The position numbers and the translations under genes are program-made. The notes under the pieces were generated by a model that was given only the letters and a program-made list of their open reading frames with translations, was not told the DNA's origin and made no database searches. From Weissella confusa (GTDB lineage Bacteria; Bacillota; Bacilli; Lactobacillales; Lactobacillaceae), in assembly GCA_001436895.1 (NCBI GenBank), contig JQAY01000003.1:124001-188000 (forward strand): a DNA stretch of 64,000 bases, in the 5' to 3' direction. Shown piece by piece: positions 55,436 to 64,000 of this stretch (position 1 is its first letter; each line of letters starts with the position of its first letter).

Positions 55436-56857
55436 TTAGTCGACCGTAACGATCGTCATCAAGTTAGTCGTACCTGAAGTCGTAACAGGAATACCTGCAG
55501 TAACGATGATAGTATCACCCTTTTCTGCCAAACCTGCAGCAACAACTTCCTTCTTAGCCAATTCGATCAAAGCATCAGTGTTGTCCACTGCTTCTGAGAT
55601 CATTGGTTGAACACCCCAGTAGATCGTCAATGAACGTTGTACACGCTCGTCGAACGTCAATGCCAAGATGTCAGCGTTAGGACGGTACTTTGAGATCATC
55701 TTTGCCGTGTAACCTGAAGTAGTTGCAGCAACGATAGCCTTAACGTTCAAGTTTTCTGCAGCCGTAGCAACAGCAGCAGCAACTGATTCAGTAACGTCTG
55801 ATGCGTCGAAGTCGTTTACGTGACGGCCGTTTGCTGCCAAAGCAGTTTCAGCCTTCTCGTCGATGCGTGCCATAGTAGCAACAGCAGCAACTGGGTAAGC
55901 ACCGTTAGCTGACTCACCTGACAACATAGTAGCGTCAGTTCCGTCAAATACGGCGTTGGCAACGTCGGAAGCTTCGGCACGCGTTGGACGTGGGTTCTCT
56001 TGCATTGAGTCCAACATGTCAGTAGCAGTGATAACTGGCTTACCGGCAGCGTTCATCATGCGGATCAAGTCCTTTTGTACCAAAGGAACGTTTTCTGCTG
56101 GAATTTCAACACCCATGTCTCCACGAGCAATCATCAAACCATCAGAAACCTTCAAGATTTCGGCAAAGTTGTCGATACCTTCTTGTGATTCGATCTTAGG
56201 GAAGATCATAACATCTTCCTTACCAGCTTCTACCAACAAAGCACGGATGTCTTCAACGTCTGAAGGCTTACGTACGAATGAAGCGGCGATGTATTGGATA
56301 CCTTGTTCCAAACCGAAGCGGATGTCATCGGCATCCTTTTCAGTGATACCTGGCAAGTTGATTGAAACACCAGGTGCGTTAACACCCTTACGTGATCCCA
56401 ACAAACCGTGGTTTTGAACTTCAGTAACCAATTCGCGGTTAGCTTCGTCCTTTTCAGTGATCAACATGTCGATCTTACCGTCGTCGAACAAAACGTGTCC
56501 GCCAACCTTAACGTCGTCGAACAAACCAGGGTAAGTTACGGCAACCTTTTCCTTAGTACCTTCAAGAGAAGCATCCATTGAGATGCGAACAACATCACCG
56601 ATGTTGAACTCAATCTTACCTGGCTCTTGAACAGTCGTACGGATTTCGGCACCCTTAGTGTCCAACAAGAATCCTACAGTCTTACCTGAAATCTTCTCGG
56701 CTTCACGCACAGCGTTCATACGACCCAAGTGCTCTTCGTGGTCTCCGTGTGAGAAGTTGAAACGTACAACGTTTGCACCTGACTCGATCAACTTAGTAAT
56801 AGTCTCGACGTCAGAACTAGCTGGTCCAAGCGTTGAAACAATCTTGGTCTTCTTCAT
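55436..56857 (-). CDS. pyk: Pyruvate kinase
   Basis: 473 residues, the short form without the C-terminal PEP-utiliser-like domain found in bacilli. Motifs are MKKTKIVSTLGPAS, VRFNFSHGDHEEH, the metal/substrate loop MIARGDMGVEIP and TDMLDSMQENPRPTRAE. It makes pyruvate and ATP from PEP. It is transcribed alone with its own promoter and terminator, whereas in homofermenters pyk usually follows pfkA. Confidence 0.97.
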   Translation of the reverse strand: MKKTKIVSTLGPASSDVETITKLIESGANVVRFNFSHGDHEEHLGRMNAVREAEKISGKTVGFLLDTKGAEIRTTVQEPGKIEFNIGDVVRISMDASLEGTKEKVAVTYPGLFDDVKVGGHVLFDDGKIDMLITEKDEANRELVTEVQNHGLLGSRKGVNAPGVSINLPGITEKDADDIRFGLEQGIQYIAASFVRKPSDVEDIRALLVEAGKEDVMIFPKIESQEGIDNFAEILKVSDGLMIARGDMGVEIPAENVPLVQKDLIRMMNAAGKPVITATDMLDSMQENPRPTRAEASDVANAVFDGTDATMLSGESANGAYPVAAVATMARIDEKAETALAANGRHVNDFDASDVTESVAAAVATAAENLNVKAIVAATTSGYTAKMISKYRPNADILALTFDERVQRSLTIYWGVQPMISEAVDNTDALIELAKKEVVAAGLAEKGDTIIVTAGIPVTTSGTTNLMTIVTVD

Positions 56858-56913
56858 GATCTGAAAAATCTCCTTCGTTTTGTGTTGATAGTGTATCTAT
56901 CTAACTGACATTA

Positions 56914-56942
56914 ATTGTACTATTTTTCACTTTTTTTGTACA
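56914..56942 (-). promoter_or_regulatory. Promoter of pyk
   Basis: Minus strand TGTACA (56937-56942), 17 bases, TACAAT (56914-56919), about 57 bases before the pyk ATG. A GGAG lies 12 bases before the ATG. Confidence 0.5.
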
Positions 56943-56978
56943 CAATTTTTGTTTGTTATCTGTTCCAATATTCAAACA

Positions 56979-57010
56979 AAAAACACACAAGCTTATTGCT
57001 TGTGTGTTTT
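56979..57010 (-). terminator. Terminator after lysP
   Basis: AAACACACAAGC and GCTTGTGTGTTT pair around a five-base loop and are followed by TTTTTTG on the minus strand. Confidence 0.85.
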
Positions 57011-57021
57011 TGAACAATTTA

Positions 57022-58491
57022 TTATTGTCGTGCGTCCGTATCCAAATCAACTTCCGTCAACTTACGCAACTTTGTCTTGTGCTTAATCTTGTATCCAAGG
57101 TACAAGCCAATAAACAATGGTAGTGACATGTACGTTGTGATAATTCCTGACCAGTTCCAGTGTGAAATCGGTCCTTGGAATGATGCCAAGTCTTGTCCAA
57201 CGACAACGACGATTGACAAAACCAATGCCAAGATTGGACCAACTGGGAACCACTTAGCATGGTAGCGAAGCTTCTTTACATCACGGCCTTGTGCGACAAA
57301 GGCACGACGGAAACGATAGTGTGAAATTGCGATACCAATCCAAGCGATGAATCCAGTCAAACCTGAAGCAGCCACCAAGTAGTAGTAGATACCAGGTCCG
57401 AAAACAGATGTGACAAACGTCAACAATCCGACGGCAACCGTTGCCAACAAAGCTGGCACTGGAATACCTGTGTTAATGTTAACACGTGCGAATAGCTTAG
57501 GCGCCTTTCCTTCAACAGCCATGGCGTACAACATACGCGTTGAGGCGTAAACACCTGAGTTAGCTGAAGAAATAACTGACGTCAAGATAACAGCATTCAT
57601 AATTGATGCCGCTGCAGCCAAACCGGCTTGCTTAAAGACCAACGTAAATGGTGAAACTGCAATGTTCGTTTCGCTTGAACGTAGCAAGTTTGGATCCTTG
57701 TAGTAAATCAATGCCCCAATAATGAAGATGGCAAGGATGTAGAACAAAAGGATACGCCAGAACACTTGCTTGATAGCCGTTGGTACTGACGTTTCTGGTG
57801 TTTCTGACTCACCAGCCGTAATACCAACCATTTCAGTTCCTTGGAATGAGAAACCAGCCACCATGAAGACGGCCAACATACCACCAACACCACCGACGAA
57901 TCCGTGGTTACCACCAGCTGACAAGTTGCGTGGTACATCCGGGTGATAAGCCATGATACCGAAGATCGTTGCCACACCAATTACCAAGAACGCAATAACA
58001 GCAACAACCTTAATCGTCGCCATCCAGAATTCAGTCTCGGCGTATGACTTTGCTGACATCAAGTTAATGACCGTAATCAAAAGCAAGACTAGCGCTGACC
58101 AAATCCAACTTGGCACGTTTGGCAACCAGTAGCCCATGACCACCCCAACCGTCGCTGCTTCTACCGCAACCGTAATTGCCCAATTAAACCAATAATTCCA
58201 ACCCATAGCAAATCCAAAAGCAGGATCAACGAAACGGTCTGCGAATGTTGAGAATGAACCCGAAACTGGCATGTACGTTGCCATTTCACCCAAACTGGTC
58301 ATCAAGAAGTAAACCATCAAACCGATAACCGCATAAGCAGTCAGCGCTCCAAATGGTCCAGCTTGTGCAACCGTTGCACCTGAGGCAACGAACAAACCAG
58401 TTCCGATTGTCCCACCGAGGGCAATCATTGAAAGGTGACGCGTCTTCATCGTGCGCTTCAGCGTCCCTTGATTCTGTTGATTATCTGACAT
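57022..58491 (-). CDS. lysP: Lysine-specific permease (APC family)
   Basis: 489 residues from the ATG at 58491, four to five bases after GGAGG; the longer open frame reads into the riboswitch. It has about 12 TM helices, the N-terminal TM1 loop SMIALGGTIGTGLFVASGA, SFQGTEMVGITAGESE, and VNINTGIPVPALLAT. It resembles E. coli LysP over its length. A lysine riboswitch in front of it supports the substrate. It is monocistronic. Confidence 0.93.
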   Translation of the reverse strand: MSDNQQNQGTLKRTMKTRHLSMIALGGTIGTGLFVASGATVAQAGPFGALTAYAVIGLMVYFLMTSLGEMATYMPVSGSFSTFADRFVDPAFGFAMGWNYWFNWAITVAVEAATVGVVMGYWLPNVPSWIWSALVLLLITVINLMSAKSYAETEFWMATIKVVAVIAFLVIGVATIFGIMAYHPDVPRNLSAGGNHGFVGGVGGMLAVFMVAGFSFQGTEMVGITAGESETPETSVPTAIKQVFWRILLFYILAIFIIGALIYYKDPNLLRSSETNIAVSPFTLVFKQAGLAAAASIMNAVILTSVISSANSGVYASTRMLYAMAVEGKAPKLFARVNINTGIPVPALLATVAVGLLTFVTSVFGPGIYYYLVAASGLTGFIAWIGIAISHYRFRRAFVAQGRDVKKLRYHAKWFPVGPILALVLSIVVVVGQDLASFQGPISHWNWSGIITTYMSLPLFIGLYLGYKIKHKTKLRKLTEVDLDTDARQ

Positions 58492-58534
58492 AATTCCTCC
58501 TATATAGAGAGGCCTAATCGCACTCGTGAGAACG

Positions 58535-58574
58535 AAAAAAGTCCCCAGTCTATACCATCGCATAAACTAGGGAC
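58535..58574 (-). terminator. Riboswitch-controlled terminator of lysP
   Basis: GTCCCTAGTTTAT and ATAGACTGGGGAC pair around a loop (two mismatches/bulges) and are followed by TTTTTTCG on the minus strand, 40 bases before the ribosome binding site. Confidence 0.85.
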
Positions 58575-58595
58575 CTCATTTGAAATCATTAGTGT

Positions 58596-58769
58596 TGTCG
58601 ATAGCGCTCCGCAGCCGACAAATTTTGCTGCGACAGTCCTCCCGTTGTTCACGTAAGGACCAACATGTTTCACCGCCGTGAAAACACATTTCGGCAACCG
58701 CCCCTTTAAATCAACCGCCTTGTCTGCCGACTTGGTTAATCACTCATGTTGGTTGCGACCTCTATGTCA
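58596..58769 (-). promoter_or_regulatory. Lysine riboswitch (L box)
   Basis: On the minus strand the leader shows L-box conserved blocks in order: ATAGAGGTCGCAAC, AAAGGGGCGGTTGCCGAA, GGAGGACTGTCGC and GGAGCGCTATC, with ATAG...CTAT as the closing helix. Lysine binding should favour the terminator downstream and so shut off lysine uptake when lysine is plentiful. Confidence 0.88.
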
Positions 58770-58788
58770 TATTTAATTTATGATTTTC

Positions 58789-58817
58789 ATTATAGGGAAG
58801 TTCCTATCTCTCGTCAA
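58789..58817 (-). promoter_or_regulatory. Promoter of the lysP transcript
   Basis: Minus strand TTGACG (58812-58817), 17 bases, TATAAT (58789-58794): close to consensus, starting about 20 bases before the riboswitch. Confidence 0.85.
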
Positions 58818-58953
58818 CCATATCTTTTAGTACCAAAATCATCTTAATGACTGCTGAAACAACAAATCAAATCATACCCGTTTTTGATTATGTAATGATA
58901 CGATATATACAAATTCGTTAACCAGATTGGTTGTTAAAGGAGTGTCGATTATT

Positions 58954-59601
58954 ATGATAATCAATCCCTCTAAAAGCCGGCTAATGATCTTCATTATTAG
59001 TAGCTTGGCTTTTCTAATTTTTACAATTAGTGTGTTTATTAAATCATCATTTATCGCACTGATTGACGCCGCTGAACAAAATTTACTATCTAATTTCACA
59101 CCTGCCGCTTTGTTGCACCTAACAACGCCGTTCGTCATGTTTAGCCACGGCATATTATTTGCACTATTAATTTTCATCTTCATGTTTGTACTGTGGGGGT
59201 TAAAGTTTAAAATCCCAGCGGCCTGGATTTTGTTAACGACCCTACTTGGCTGGCTAATTGTTAATGTCTTTTCTTTAATATTTAACCACCAGGTTGCCGG
59301 TCAAAAAACAGAGTATCCAGCTCATACGATTTTTTTCGCAACCTTACTCTATTTTTTTCTGGCGAAAATCGTCATTCCTGAACTAAAAACAATCTTCTAT
59401 CGGATAGTTGGTCAGGTCGTGATTGTCGCTGGATGGTTATTAACCTTTACCGGAACTATCCTATTAAACAATTACACGTTATCCGGTGCAATTGCCGGCT
59501 GGCTACTGGCCCTCGCCTGGCTACAACTTGCTGCCCAGTTTTACGGTAAAAGCGCCCCACGTGCATACCGGATGAACGGATTCAGTAATTCATGGTTCTA
59601 A
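58954..59601 (+). CDS. Membrane protein, degenerate PAP2-like
   Basis: 215 residues from the ATG at 58954, 11 bases after AAAGGAG. About six TM helices. The spacing resembles PAP2 phosphatases: EYPAHTIFFATLLY lies where PSGH is expected and LNNYTLSGAIAGW where the HxxxD helix is expected, but the Arg/Lys and catalytic His residues of the first and third motifs are not preserved, so enzymatic activity is doubtful. It is followed at 3 bp by a GNAT gene on the same strand. Divergent from lysP. Function unknown. Confidence 0.7.
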   Translation: MIINPSKSRLMIFIISSLAFLIFTISVFIKSSFIALIDAAEQNLLSNFTPAALLHLTTPFVMFSHGILFALLIFIFMFVLWGLKFKIPAAWILLTTLLGWLIVNVFSLIFNHQVAGQKTEYPAHTIFFATLLYFFLAKIVIPELKTIFYRIVGQVVIVAGWLLTFTGTILLNNYTLSGAIAGWLLALAWLQLAAQFYGKSAPRAYRMNGFSNSWF

Positions 59602-59604
59602 AAT

Positions 59605-60066
59605 ATGGCTAAAATCACATTACGCTCCTGGCAATCGACAGATTTCGATGCTTATGAACAATTAATCGTACAACCTGAAATTATGCAAGGTGCCGGACTA
59701 CCCGATGTGGACACACAGCAACGGCGGATGATGTTTGAAACAGATTTATATCAACCGTTCCAAGCGGCTATTGTTTATAAAGAACAGATAATTGGTAGTA
59801 TCATCACCTACGCACGCGTCTCTGAAACCGGCGATTTTATCCCCAATGAGTATGACCTCGCCTATTTCTTAGATAACCGTTTTGCAGGTCACGGCATCAT
59901 GACCCAAGCCTTACGAAGTTTCATCGCTGCGTTACCGACACCAACAACATTGTTGGCTGAAACATTTGTTGATAATGTTGCGTCACAACGCATCTTAGAA
60001 AAACTTGGCTTCATTAAAACTGGTGCCTACAACAACATCATTGCATACAAAAAGCCGATCAATTAA
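59605..60066 (+). CDS. GNAT family N-acetyltransferase (RimJ/RimL-like)
   Basis: 153 residues. The acetyl-CoA-binding part shows DLAYFLDNRFAGHGIMTQALRSFIA and ETFVDNVASQRILEKLGFIKTG. No clear ribosome binding site precedes the ATG, which lies 3 bp after the PAP2-like stop, so it probably relies on coupled translation. Substrate unknown; ribosomal-protein N-termini, antibiotics or small amines are all possible in this group. Confidence 0.88.
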   Translation: MAKITLRSWQSTDFDAYEQLIVQPEIMQGAGLPDVDTQQRRMMFETDLYQPFQAAIVYKEQIIGSIITYARVSETGDFIPNEYDLAYFLDNRFAGHGIMTQALRSFIAALPTPTTLLAETFVDNVASQRILEKLGFIKTGAYNNIIAYKKPIN

Positions 60067-60077
60067 GATCGGCTTTT
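60050..60077. terminator. Terminator between GNAT gene and fhs
   Basis: AAAAGCCGATC and GATCGGCTTTT pair across a six-base loop that holds the GNAT stop codon. The flanks allow both strands to use it. Confidence 0.85.
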
Positions 60078-60092
60078 TTCATTTATAACTGT

Positions 60093-61754
60093 TTAGAACA
60101 AGCCAGTAATTTGACCGTTCTCATCAATATCAATGTCGTATGCCGCTGGATGGCTTGGCAAGCCTGGCATCGTCAAAATTGAACCAGTCAACGCAACCAA
60201 GAAACCAGCCCCCAACTTAGGCACAAATTCGCGCACATGAATCTTAAAGTCCGTTGGTGCACCCAACTTCTTTGCATCGTCACTCAATGAGTACTGCGTC
60301 TTCGCCATGATAACTGGCATCTTGTCCCAGCCACGCTTTGCGAACTCACGCAACTGCTTGGCAGCCTTATCTGACAATTCAACCCCGGCACCACCGTAAA
60401 TCGTTTGTACAATCTTCTCGATCTTCGTTACGGCATCATCTTCAGGCGCATACAATGGCGTGAATTGACTTTCTTGCTCGGTAGCGGCAATGACAGCTTG
60501 GGCCAACTCTGGTGCACCAGCACCACCTTGCGCCCAAACATCGGCCATGTAGGCTTCAGCCCCACGCTCACGAACGTAGTTTTCAACCATTTCAATTTCT
60601 TCGGGTGTATCACTCACAAAGCGGTTCACCGCAACAACAACCGGCACGCCGTAACGTGACATGCTCTTCAAGTGTTGTCCCAAGTTAGCCAAACCGGCTG
60701 ACAACGCGTCCAAATTAGGTTCTGTCAATTCCGTCTTAGGCAAACCACCGTGCATCTTCAATGCACGTACCGTTGCCACGATGACAATTGCGTCTGGTGT
60801 CTTACCCAACAACGGCACCTTGAAGTCCAAGAACTTCTCACCACCCAAGTCGGCCCCGAAACCAGCTTCAGTGACAACATAGTCAGCCAATTGCAAGGCT
60901 GTCTTAGTTGCACGAATTGAGTTAGTCCCTTGTGCAATATTGGCAAACGGACCACCGTGAATCAACGTTGGCGTGTGGGCAAGCGTTTGCACCAAGTTTG
61001 GCTTAATCGCATCCTTCAACAATGTCGTTAATGCGCCGGCAACGCCCAAATCCTTAACAGTCACGGGTTCCTTGTCGTACGTGTAACCGATAACGATGCG
61101 TTCAATACGCGCCTTCATATCCATCAAATCATGTGACAATGTCAAAATCGCCATCAATTCAGAAGCAACCGTGATATCAAAGCCGTCTTCACGTGGCACC
61201 CCAGAAGTTGGACCACCCAAACCAATTGTAATGTGACGCAATGCGCGATCATTAACATCCAAAGCACGCTTCCAAAGCAAGCGACGTGGGTCAATGTTCA
61301 AGGGGTTCCCCTGATAAATGCTGTTATCAATAACAGCTGCCAACGTGTTGTGGGCACTCGTCAAAGCGTGGAAATCACCCGTAAAGTGCAAGTTAATGTC
61401 AGCCATTGGGACAACCTGGGCATACCCACCACCAGTGGCGCCACCCTTCAACCCCATGACCGGTCCAAGCGATGGTTCACGCAACGCAACCATCGTCTTC
61501 TTACCGGCCAAGCTCAGCGCATCGGCCAAACCAACCGTCACCGTTGACTTACCTTCACCAGCAGGCGTTGGATTGATTGACGTCACCAAAATCAACTTGC
61601 CAAGTCCATCTTGGCGCGCTGATTCATCAACGGAAATCTTGGCTTTATCACGCCCATATGGTTCCCACTCGATTGCTGTTAAACCAGCCTTCTCAGCAAT
61701 TTTTTCAATTGGCCAAACTTCTGCCGCTTGTGCAATCTCAATATCAGTTTGCAT
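60093..61754 (-). CDS. fhs: Formate-tetrahydrofolate ligase
   Basis: 553 residues from the ATG at 61754, nine bases after AAGGTGG; the open frame extends 17 codons into purD. The ATP-binding loop [31 protein letters not shown] and [13 protein letters not shown] are typical. It makes 10-formyl-THF, the C1 donor for the AICAR step of purine synthesis (and fmt). It overlaps purD by 11 bases, so it is cotranslated with the purine genes. Confidence 0.96.
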   Translation of the reverse strand: MQTDIEIAQAAEVWPIEKIAEKAGLTAIEWEPYGRDKAKISVDESARQDGLGKLILVTSINPTPAGEGKSTVTVGLADALSLAGKKTMVALREPSLGPVMGLKGGATGGGYAQVVPMADINLHFTGDFHALTSAHNTLAAVIDNSIYQGNPLNIDPRRLLWKRALDVNDRALRHITIGLGGPTSGVPREDGFDITVASELMAILTLSHDLMDMKARIERIVIGYTYDKEPVTVKDLGVAGALTTLLKDAIKPNLVQTLAHTPTLIHGGPFANIAQGTNSIRATKTALQLADYVVTEAGFGADLGGEKFLDFKVPLLGKTPDAIVIVATVRALKMHGGLPKTELTEPNLDALSAGLANLGQHLKSMSRYGVPVVVAVNRFVSDTPEEIEMVENYVRERGAEAYMADVWAQGGAGAPELAQAVIAATEQESQFTPLYAPEDDAVTKIEKIVQTIYGGAGVELSDKAAKQLREFAKRGWDKMPVIMAKTQYSLSDDAKKLGAPTDFKIHVREFVPKLGAGFLVALTGSILTMPGLPSHPAAYDIDIDENGQITGLF

Positions 61755-63021
61755 CCCCAGATACCACCTTATTTTCTTCTCGAACCGCCTGATAACCAAT
61801 ATCATGGCGATAAGCTAATGTTGTTTGTGTCGCATCAATTGCCTCATACACTGTCTCTTGCGCTTGTGACGCCGTCGCTGCATGACCAACAACCGTGGCG
61901 ATACGACCACCATTACTTATTAGTTTATCATCATTTCGCGTCACGCCCGCATAAAATGTGTTGATGTCGGCCATTGAAAATGATGGTAGAACGATATGCT
62001 CAGTTGTTGGCGCAGGATAACTCGGGTTCACCAACACCACGCCAGCATAAACATCGTCTTGTTGCCAGGTTGCCTCTGGTTGTTCACCAGCCAATAATGC
62101 CAAAATAAGTTCATAAAAATCACTTTGTAGCTGTGGCAAAACAACTTGGGCTTCTGGATCACCAAAGCGGACGTTATATTCAACAACTTTGGGCCCGTCA
62201 TCAGTCAACATGACACCAGTGTACAAGACACCTGTAAACGGCATGTCATTGTCAGCCATTGTCGTCAATGTTGGCAAAACTAGGGTTTCAATGGCCTCTT
62301 GAACAAGATTATCTGATACCCAACTAACAGGTGAATAAGCACCCATTCCACCGGTGTTAAGCCCTTGGTCATTATCAAACCGGCGCTTGTGATCTTGTGC
62401 AATTGGTGCGTGAACCACCCCATTAGAACCCACCAGGCTAAAAATTGAAAATTCAACTCCAGCCATGTAGGACTCAATGACCAATGGTGCATCAACTTGA
62501 CGTTCATACGCGAGCTGAATCATCGTTTCAGCATCTTCACGGTCACGGCAAATCACCACACCCTTACCCGCAGCCAACCCATCCTGCTTAATCACAAGTG
62601 GCAAGTCGAAGCTTTTTAACGCTTGTCGTGCACGAACTTCATCAGTAACCATTACCGATGTCGCCGTTGGCACGCCTGCTTGAGCCATAATATCCTTGGC
62701 AAACTGCTTTGAGCCTTCCAACTGAGCCGCTTGTTTCGTGGGACCGAAAATCTTTAAACCAGCTTTCTGAAAACTATCAACCACGCCTGCAATCAACGGC
62801 GCCTCTGAACCAACAAAGGTCAAATCAATCGCTTCTTGTTCTGCTAGGTCACGTAATCCAGTAACATCCATCATATCGTGATTAATTGTTCGAATACCTG
62901 CCGACTGCATCCCAGCATTACCAGGCACCACAACCACCTCTTCAACTGCAGCGCTTCGCAAAAACGTTTCTGCTAATGCATGCTCACGGGCCCCGGACCC
63001 AATTACCATCACCTTCGCCAT
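61744..63021 (-). CDS. purD: Phosphoribosylamine-glycine ligase
   Basis: 425 residues, an ATP-grasp enzyme. N-terminal [14 protein letters not shown] and the nucleotide-binding [17 protein letters not shown] are present, with [18 protein letters not shown] closing the grasp domain. It joins glycine to phosphoribosylamine early in purine synthesis. It lies 9 bp downstream of purH and overlaps fhs. Confidence 0.97.
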   Translation of the reverse strand: MAKVMVIGSGAREHALAETFLRSAAVEEVVVVPGNAGMQSAGIRTINHDMMDVTGLRDLAEQEAIDLTFVGSEAPLIAGVVDSFQKAGLKIFGPTKQAAQLEGSKQFAKDIMAQAGVPTATSVMVTDEVRARQALKSFDLPLVIKQDGLAAGKGVVICRDREDAETMIQLAYERQVDAPLVIESYMAGVEFSIFSLVGSNGVVHAPIAQDHKRRFDNDQGLNTGGMGAYSPVSWVSDNLVQEAIETLVLPTLTTMADNDMPFTGVLYTGVMLTDDGPKVVEYNVRFGDPEAQVVLPQLQSDFYELILALLAGEQPEATWQQDDVYAGVVLVNPSYPAPTTEHIVLPSFSMADINTFYAGVTRNDDKLISNGGRIATVVGHAATASQAQETVYEAIDATQTTLAYRHDIGYQAVREENKVVSGDAN

Positions 63022-63030
63022 GTTTCTCTC

Positions 63031-64000
63031 CTAGTGCTTAAAGTGGCGTGTGCCAGAAAATACCAACGCAATACCCAATTCATTTGCCTTATCGATTGAT
63101 GCCTGATCCTTAATTGATCCACCGGGTTCAACGATAGCCGTAATGCCATGTTCAGCCGCGTACGTTACTGAATCATCCATTGGGAAAAAGGCATCTGATG
63201 CCAGTACCGCATTGCCAAAGCCTGGCTTTTCACTAGCCTTCGCAATCGCCATCTTGACTGAATAAATGCGATTAGGTTGCCCGGCACCCACACCAAGTGT
63301 CTGTCCTTTTTGGGCCACGACAATTGCGTTTGACTTCACGTGCTTGACAGCCTTTTGTGCAAAGATCATCGCTTCAAGTTGCGCTGCCGTTGGTTGCACA
63401 TCACCAACCACTTCGAAATCAGCTAACGTTTCAGATACCAAGTCACGTTCTTGCATCACGACGCCACCAAGAACCGCGGTCAATTCAACCGCTTGTGGCA
63501 CATCCGTTGTGAACGGCACTGTCAACAAACGCAAATTCTTCTTCTTAGCCAATACGTCGTATGCTTCCGGTGTAAAGCTTGGCGCAATAATAATTTCCAA
63601 GAAAATTTGGTGCATCTTTTCTGCAGTTGCCAAATCGACTTCACGGTTCAATGCGACGATGCCACCAAAAATAGAGATATCATCAGCAGCAAAGGCAGCA
63701 TCCCAAGCGGCCTCAATCGTCGTTCCTTGTCCAATACCAGCTGGATTCATGTGCTTAACCGTCACAACGGTTGGCTCATCAAACTCGGCAATGATGCGCA
63801 AGGCAGCATCGGCGTCACGAATATTGTTATATGACAATTGCTTACCGTGCAAAATATCAGCAGAAAGAACTGAATAATCCGTTGGCAATGCGTCGCGGTA
63901 CGCTGCTGCTTGTTGGTGACTATTTTCACCGTAACGCAATGGCTCAAATAACTCATACGTCACCGTCTTTTGTGCTGGGAATTCTTCATCCGTTAAGTAG
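63031..64000 (-). CDS. purH: AICAR transformylase/IMP cyclohydrolase, C-terminal part
   Basis: The frame is open to the window edge ([12 protein letters not shown] precedes the first in-window GTG at 63963), so the start lies outside. About 322 residues are visible, covering the AICAR transformylase domain: [12 protein letters not shown], the catalytic [22 protein letters not shown] and the end [11 protein letters not shown]. The cyclohydrolase domain is mostly outside the window. It is 9 bp upstream of purD. Confidence 0.95.
   Translation of the reverse strand, partial: YLTDEEFPAQKTVTYELFEPLRYGENSHQQAAAYRDALPTDYSVLSADILHGKQLSYNNIRDADAALRIIAEFDEPTVVTVKHMNPAGIGQGTTIEAAWDAAFAADDISIFGGIVALNREVDLATAEKMHQIFLEIIIAPSFTPEAYDVLAKKKNLRLLTVPFTTDVPQAVELTAVLGGVVMQERDLVSETLADFEVVGDVQPTAAQLEAMIFAQKAVKHVKSNAIVVAQKGQTLGVGAGQPNRIYSVKMAIAKASEKPGFGNAVLASDAFFPMDDSVTYAAEHGITAIVEPGGSIKDQASIDKANELGIALVFSGTRHFKH

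Noticed and set aside
58500..58697. 65-residue minus-strand ORF upstream of lysP
   Set aside because: It lies inside the lysine riboswitch and terminator.

Overview
The window looks like a chromosomal segment of a Gram-positive lactic acid bacterium. The best guess is a Weissella-like member of the Leuconostocaceae, based on gene order and remembered resemblance of the proteins; no search was run. Supporting signs are the Lactobacillales division/cell-wall order, a T-box on ileS, an L-box on a lysine permease, a comG operon, WxL surface proteins, and a pyruvate kinase gene that stands alone instead of following pfkA. Almost everything is on the minus strand, so operons read from high to low coordinates. 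I found no rRNA, tRNA, CRISPR array, insertion sequence or prophage.

Layout from low to high coordinates. 1-2327: a pentoside-use block with a partial MFS transporter and a GH43 xylosidase, a divergent AraC-type regulator, and a catabolite-repression (cre) site between them. 3308-5080: oleate hydratase (+), convergent with the fatty-acid kinase gene fakA across a shared terminator. 5141-17449: housekeeping block fakA, asp23-like, rpmB, thiN, rpe, rsgA, pknB-type kinase, stp, rsmB, fmt, priA. 17618-23150: a WxL cell-surface cluster with an Mga-like regulator, a small WxL protein, a frameshifted lectin-like WxL protein and a membrane-anchored DUF916/DUF3324 protein. 23390-29217: ackA, a methyltransferase gene and the complete comGA-GG pseudopilus operon. 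29357-30811: a purine permease behind a structured leader. 31081-35786: yebC, recD2, a TPR protein and a histidine phosphatase with its own structured leader. 36008-52695: ileS (T-box), divIVA, ylmH, yggT, sepF, ftsZ, ftsA, divIB, murG, murD, mraY, pbp2x-like, ftsL, rsmH, mraZ. 53198-56857: a small membrane protein, rsmE, prmA, pyk. 57022-60066: lysP with a lysine riboswitch, then a + strand pair (degenerate PAP2-like membrane protein and GNAT). 60093-64000: fhs, purD and the 3' part of purH.

Functional threads: peptidoglycan synthesis and its Ser/Thr-kinase control (dcw cluster plus the PASTA kinase and phosphatase); handling of exogenous fatty acids (ohyA next to fakA); purine supply (purH, purD, fhs, NCS2 permease); RNA-level control of amino-acid genes (Ile T-box, Lys riboswitch); and surface and DNA-uptake functions (WxL cluster, comG).

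The least explained features are regulatory DNA and RNA. The purine permease leader has competing pairings and two terminator-like hairpins but none of the classical purine-riboswitch motifs. The histidine-phosphatase gene has a branched leader. Five 10-bp-phased GTGG boxes precede mraZ, and a second GTGG cluster about 200 bp away points the opposite way, towards no recognisable gene. The ileS leader has an inverted repeat bracketing its terminator. One WxL gene is split by an apparent single-base loss.
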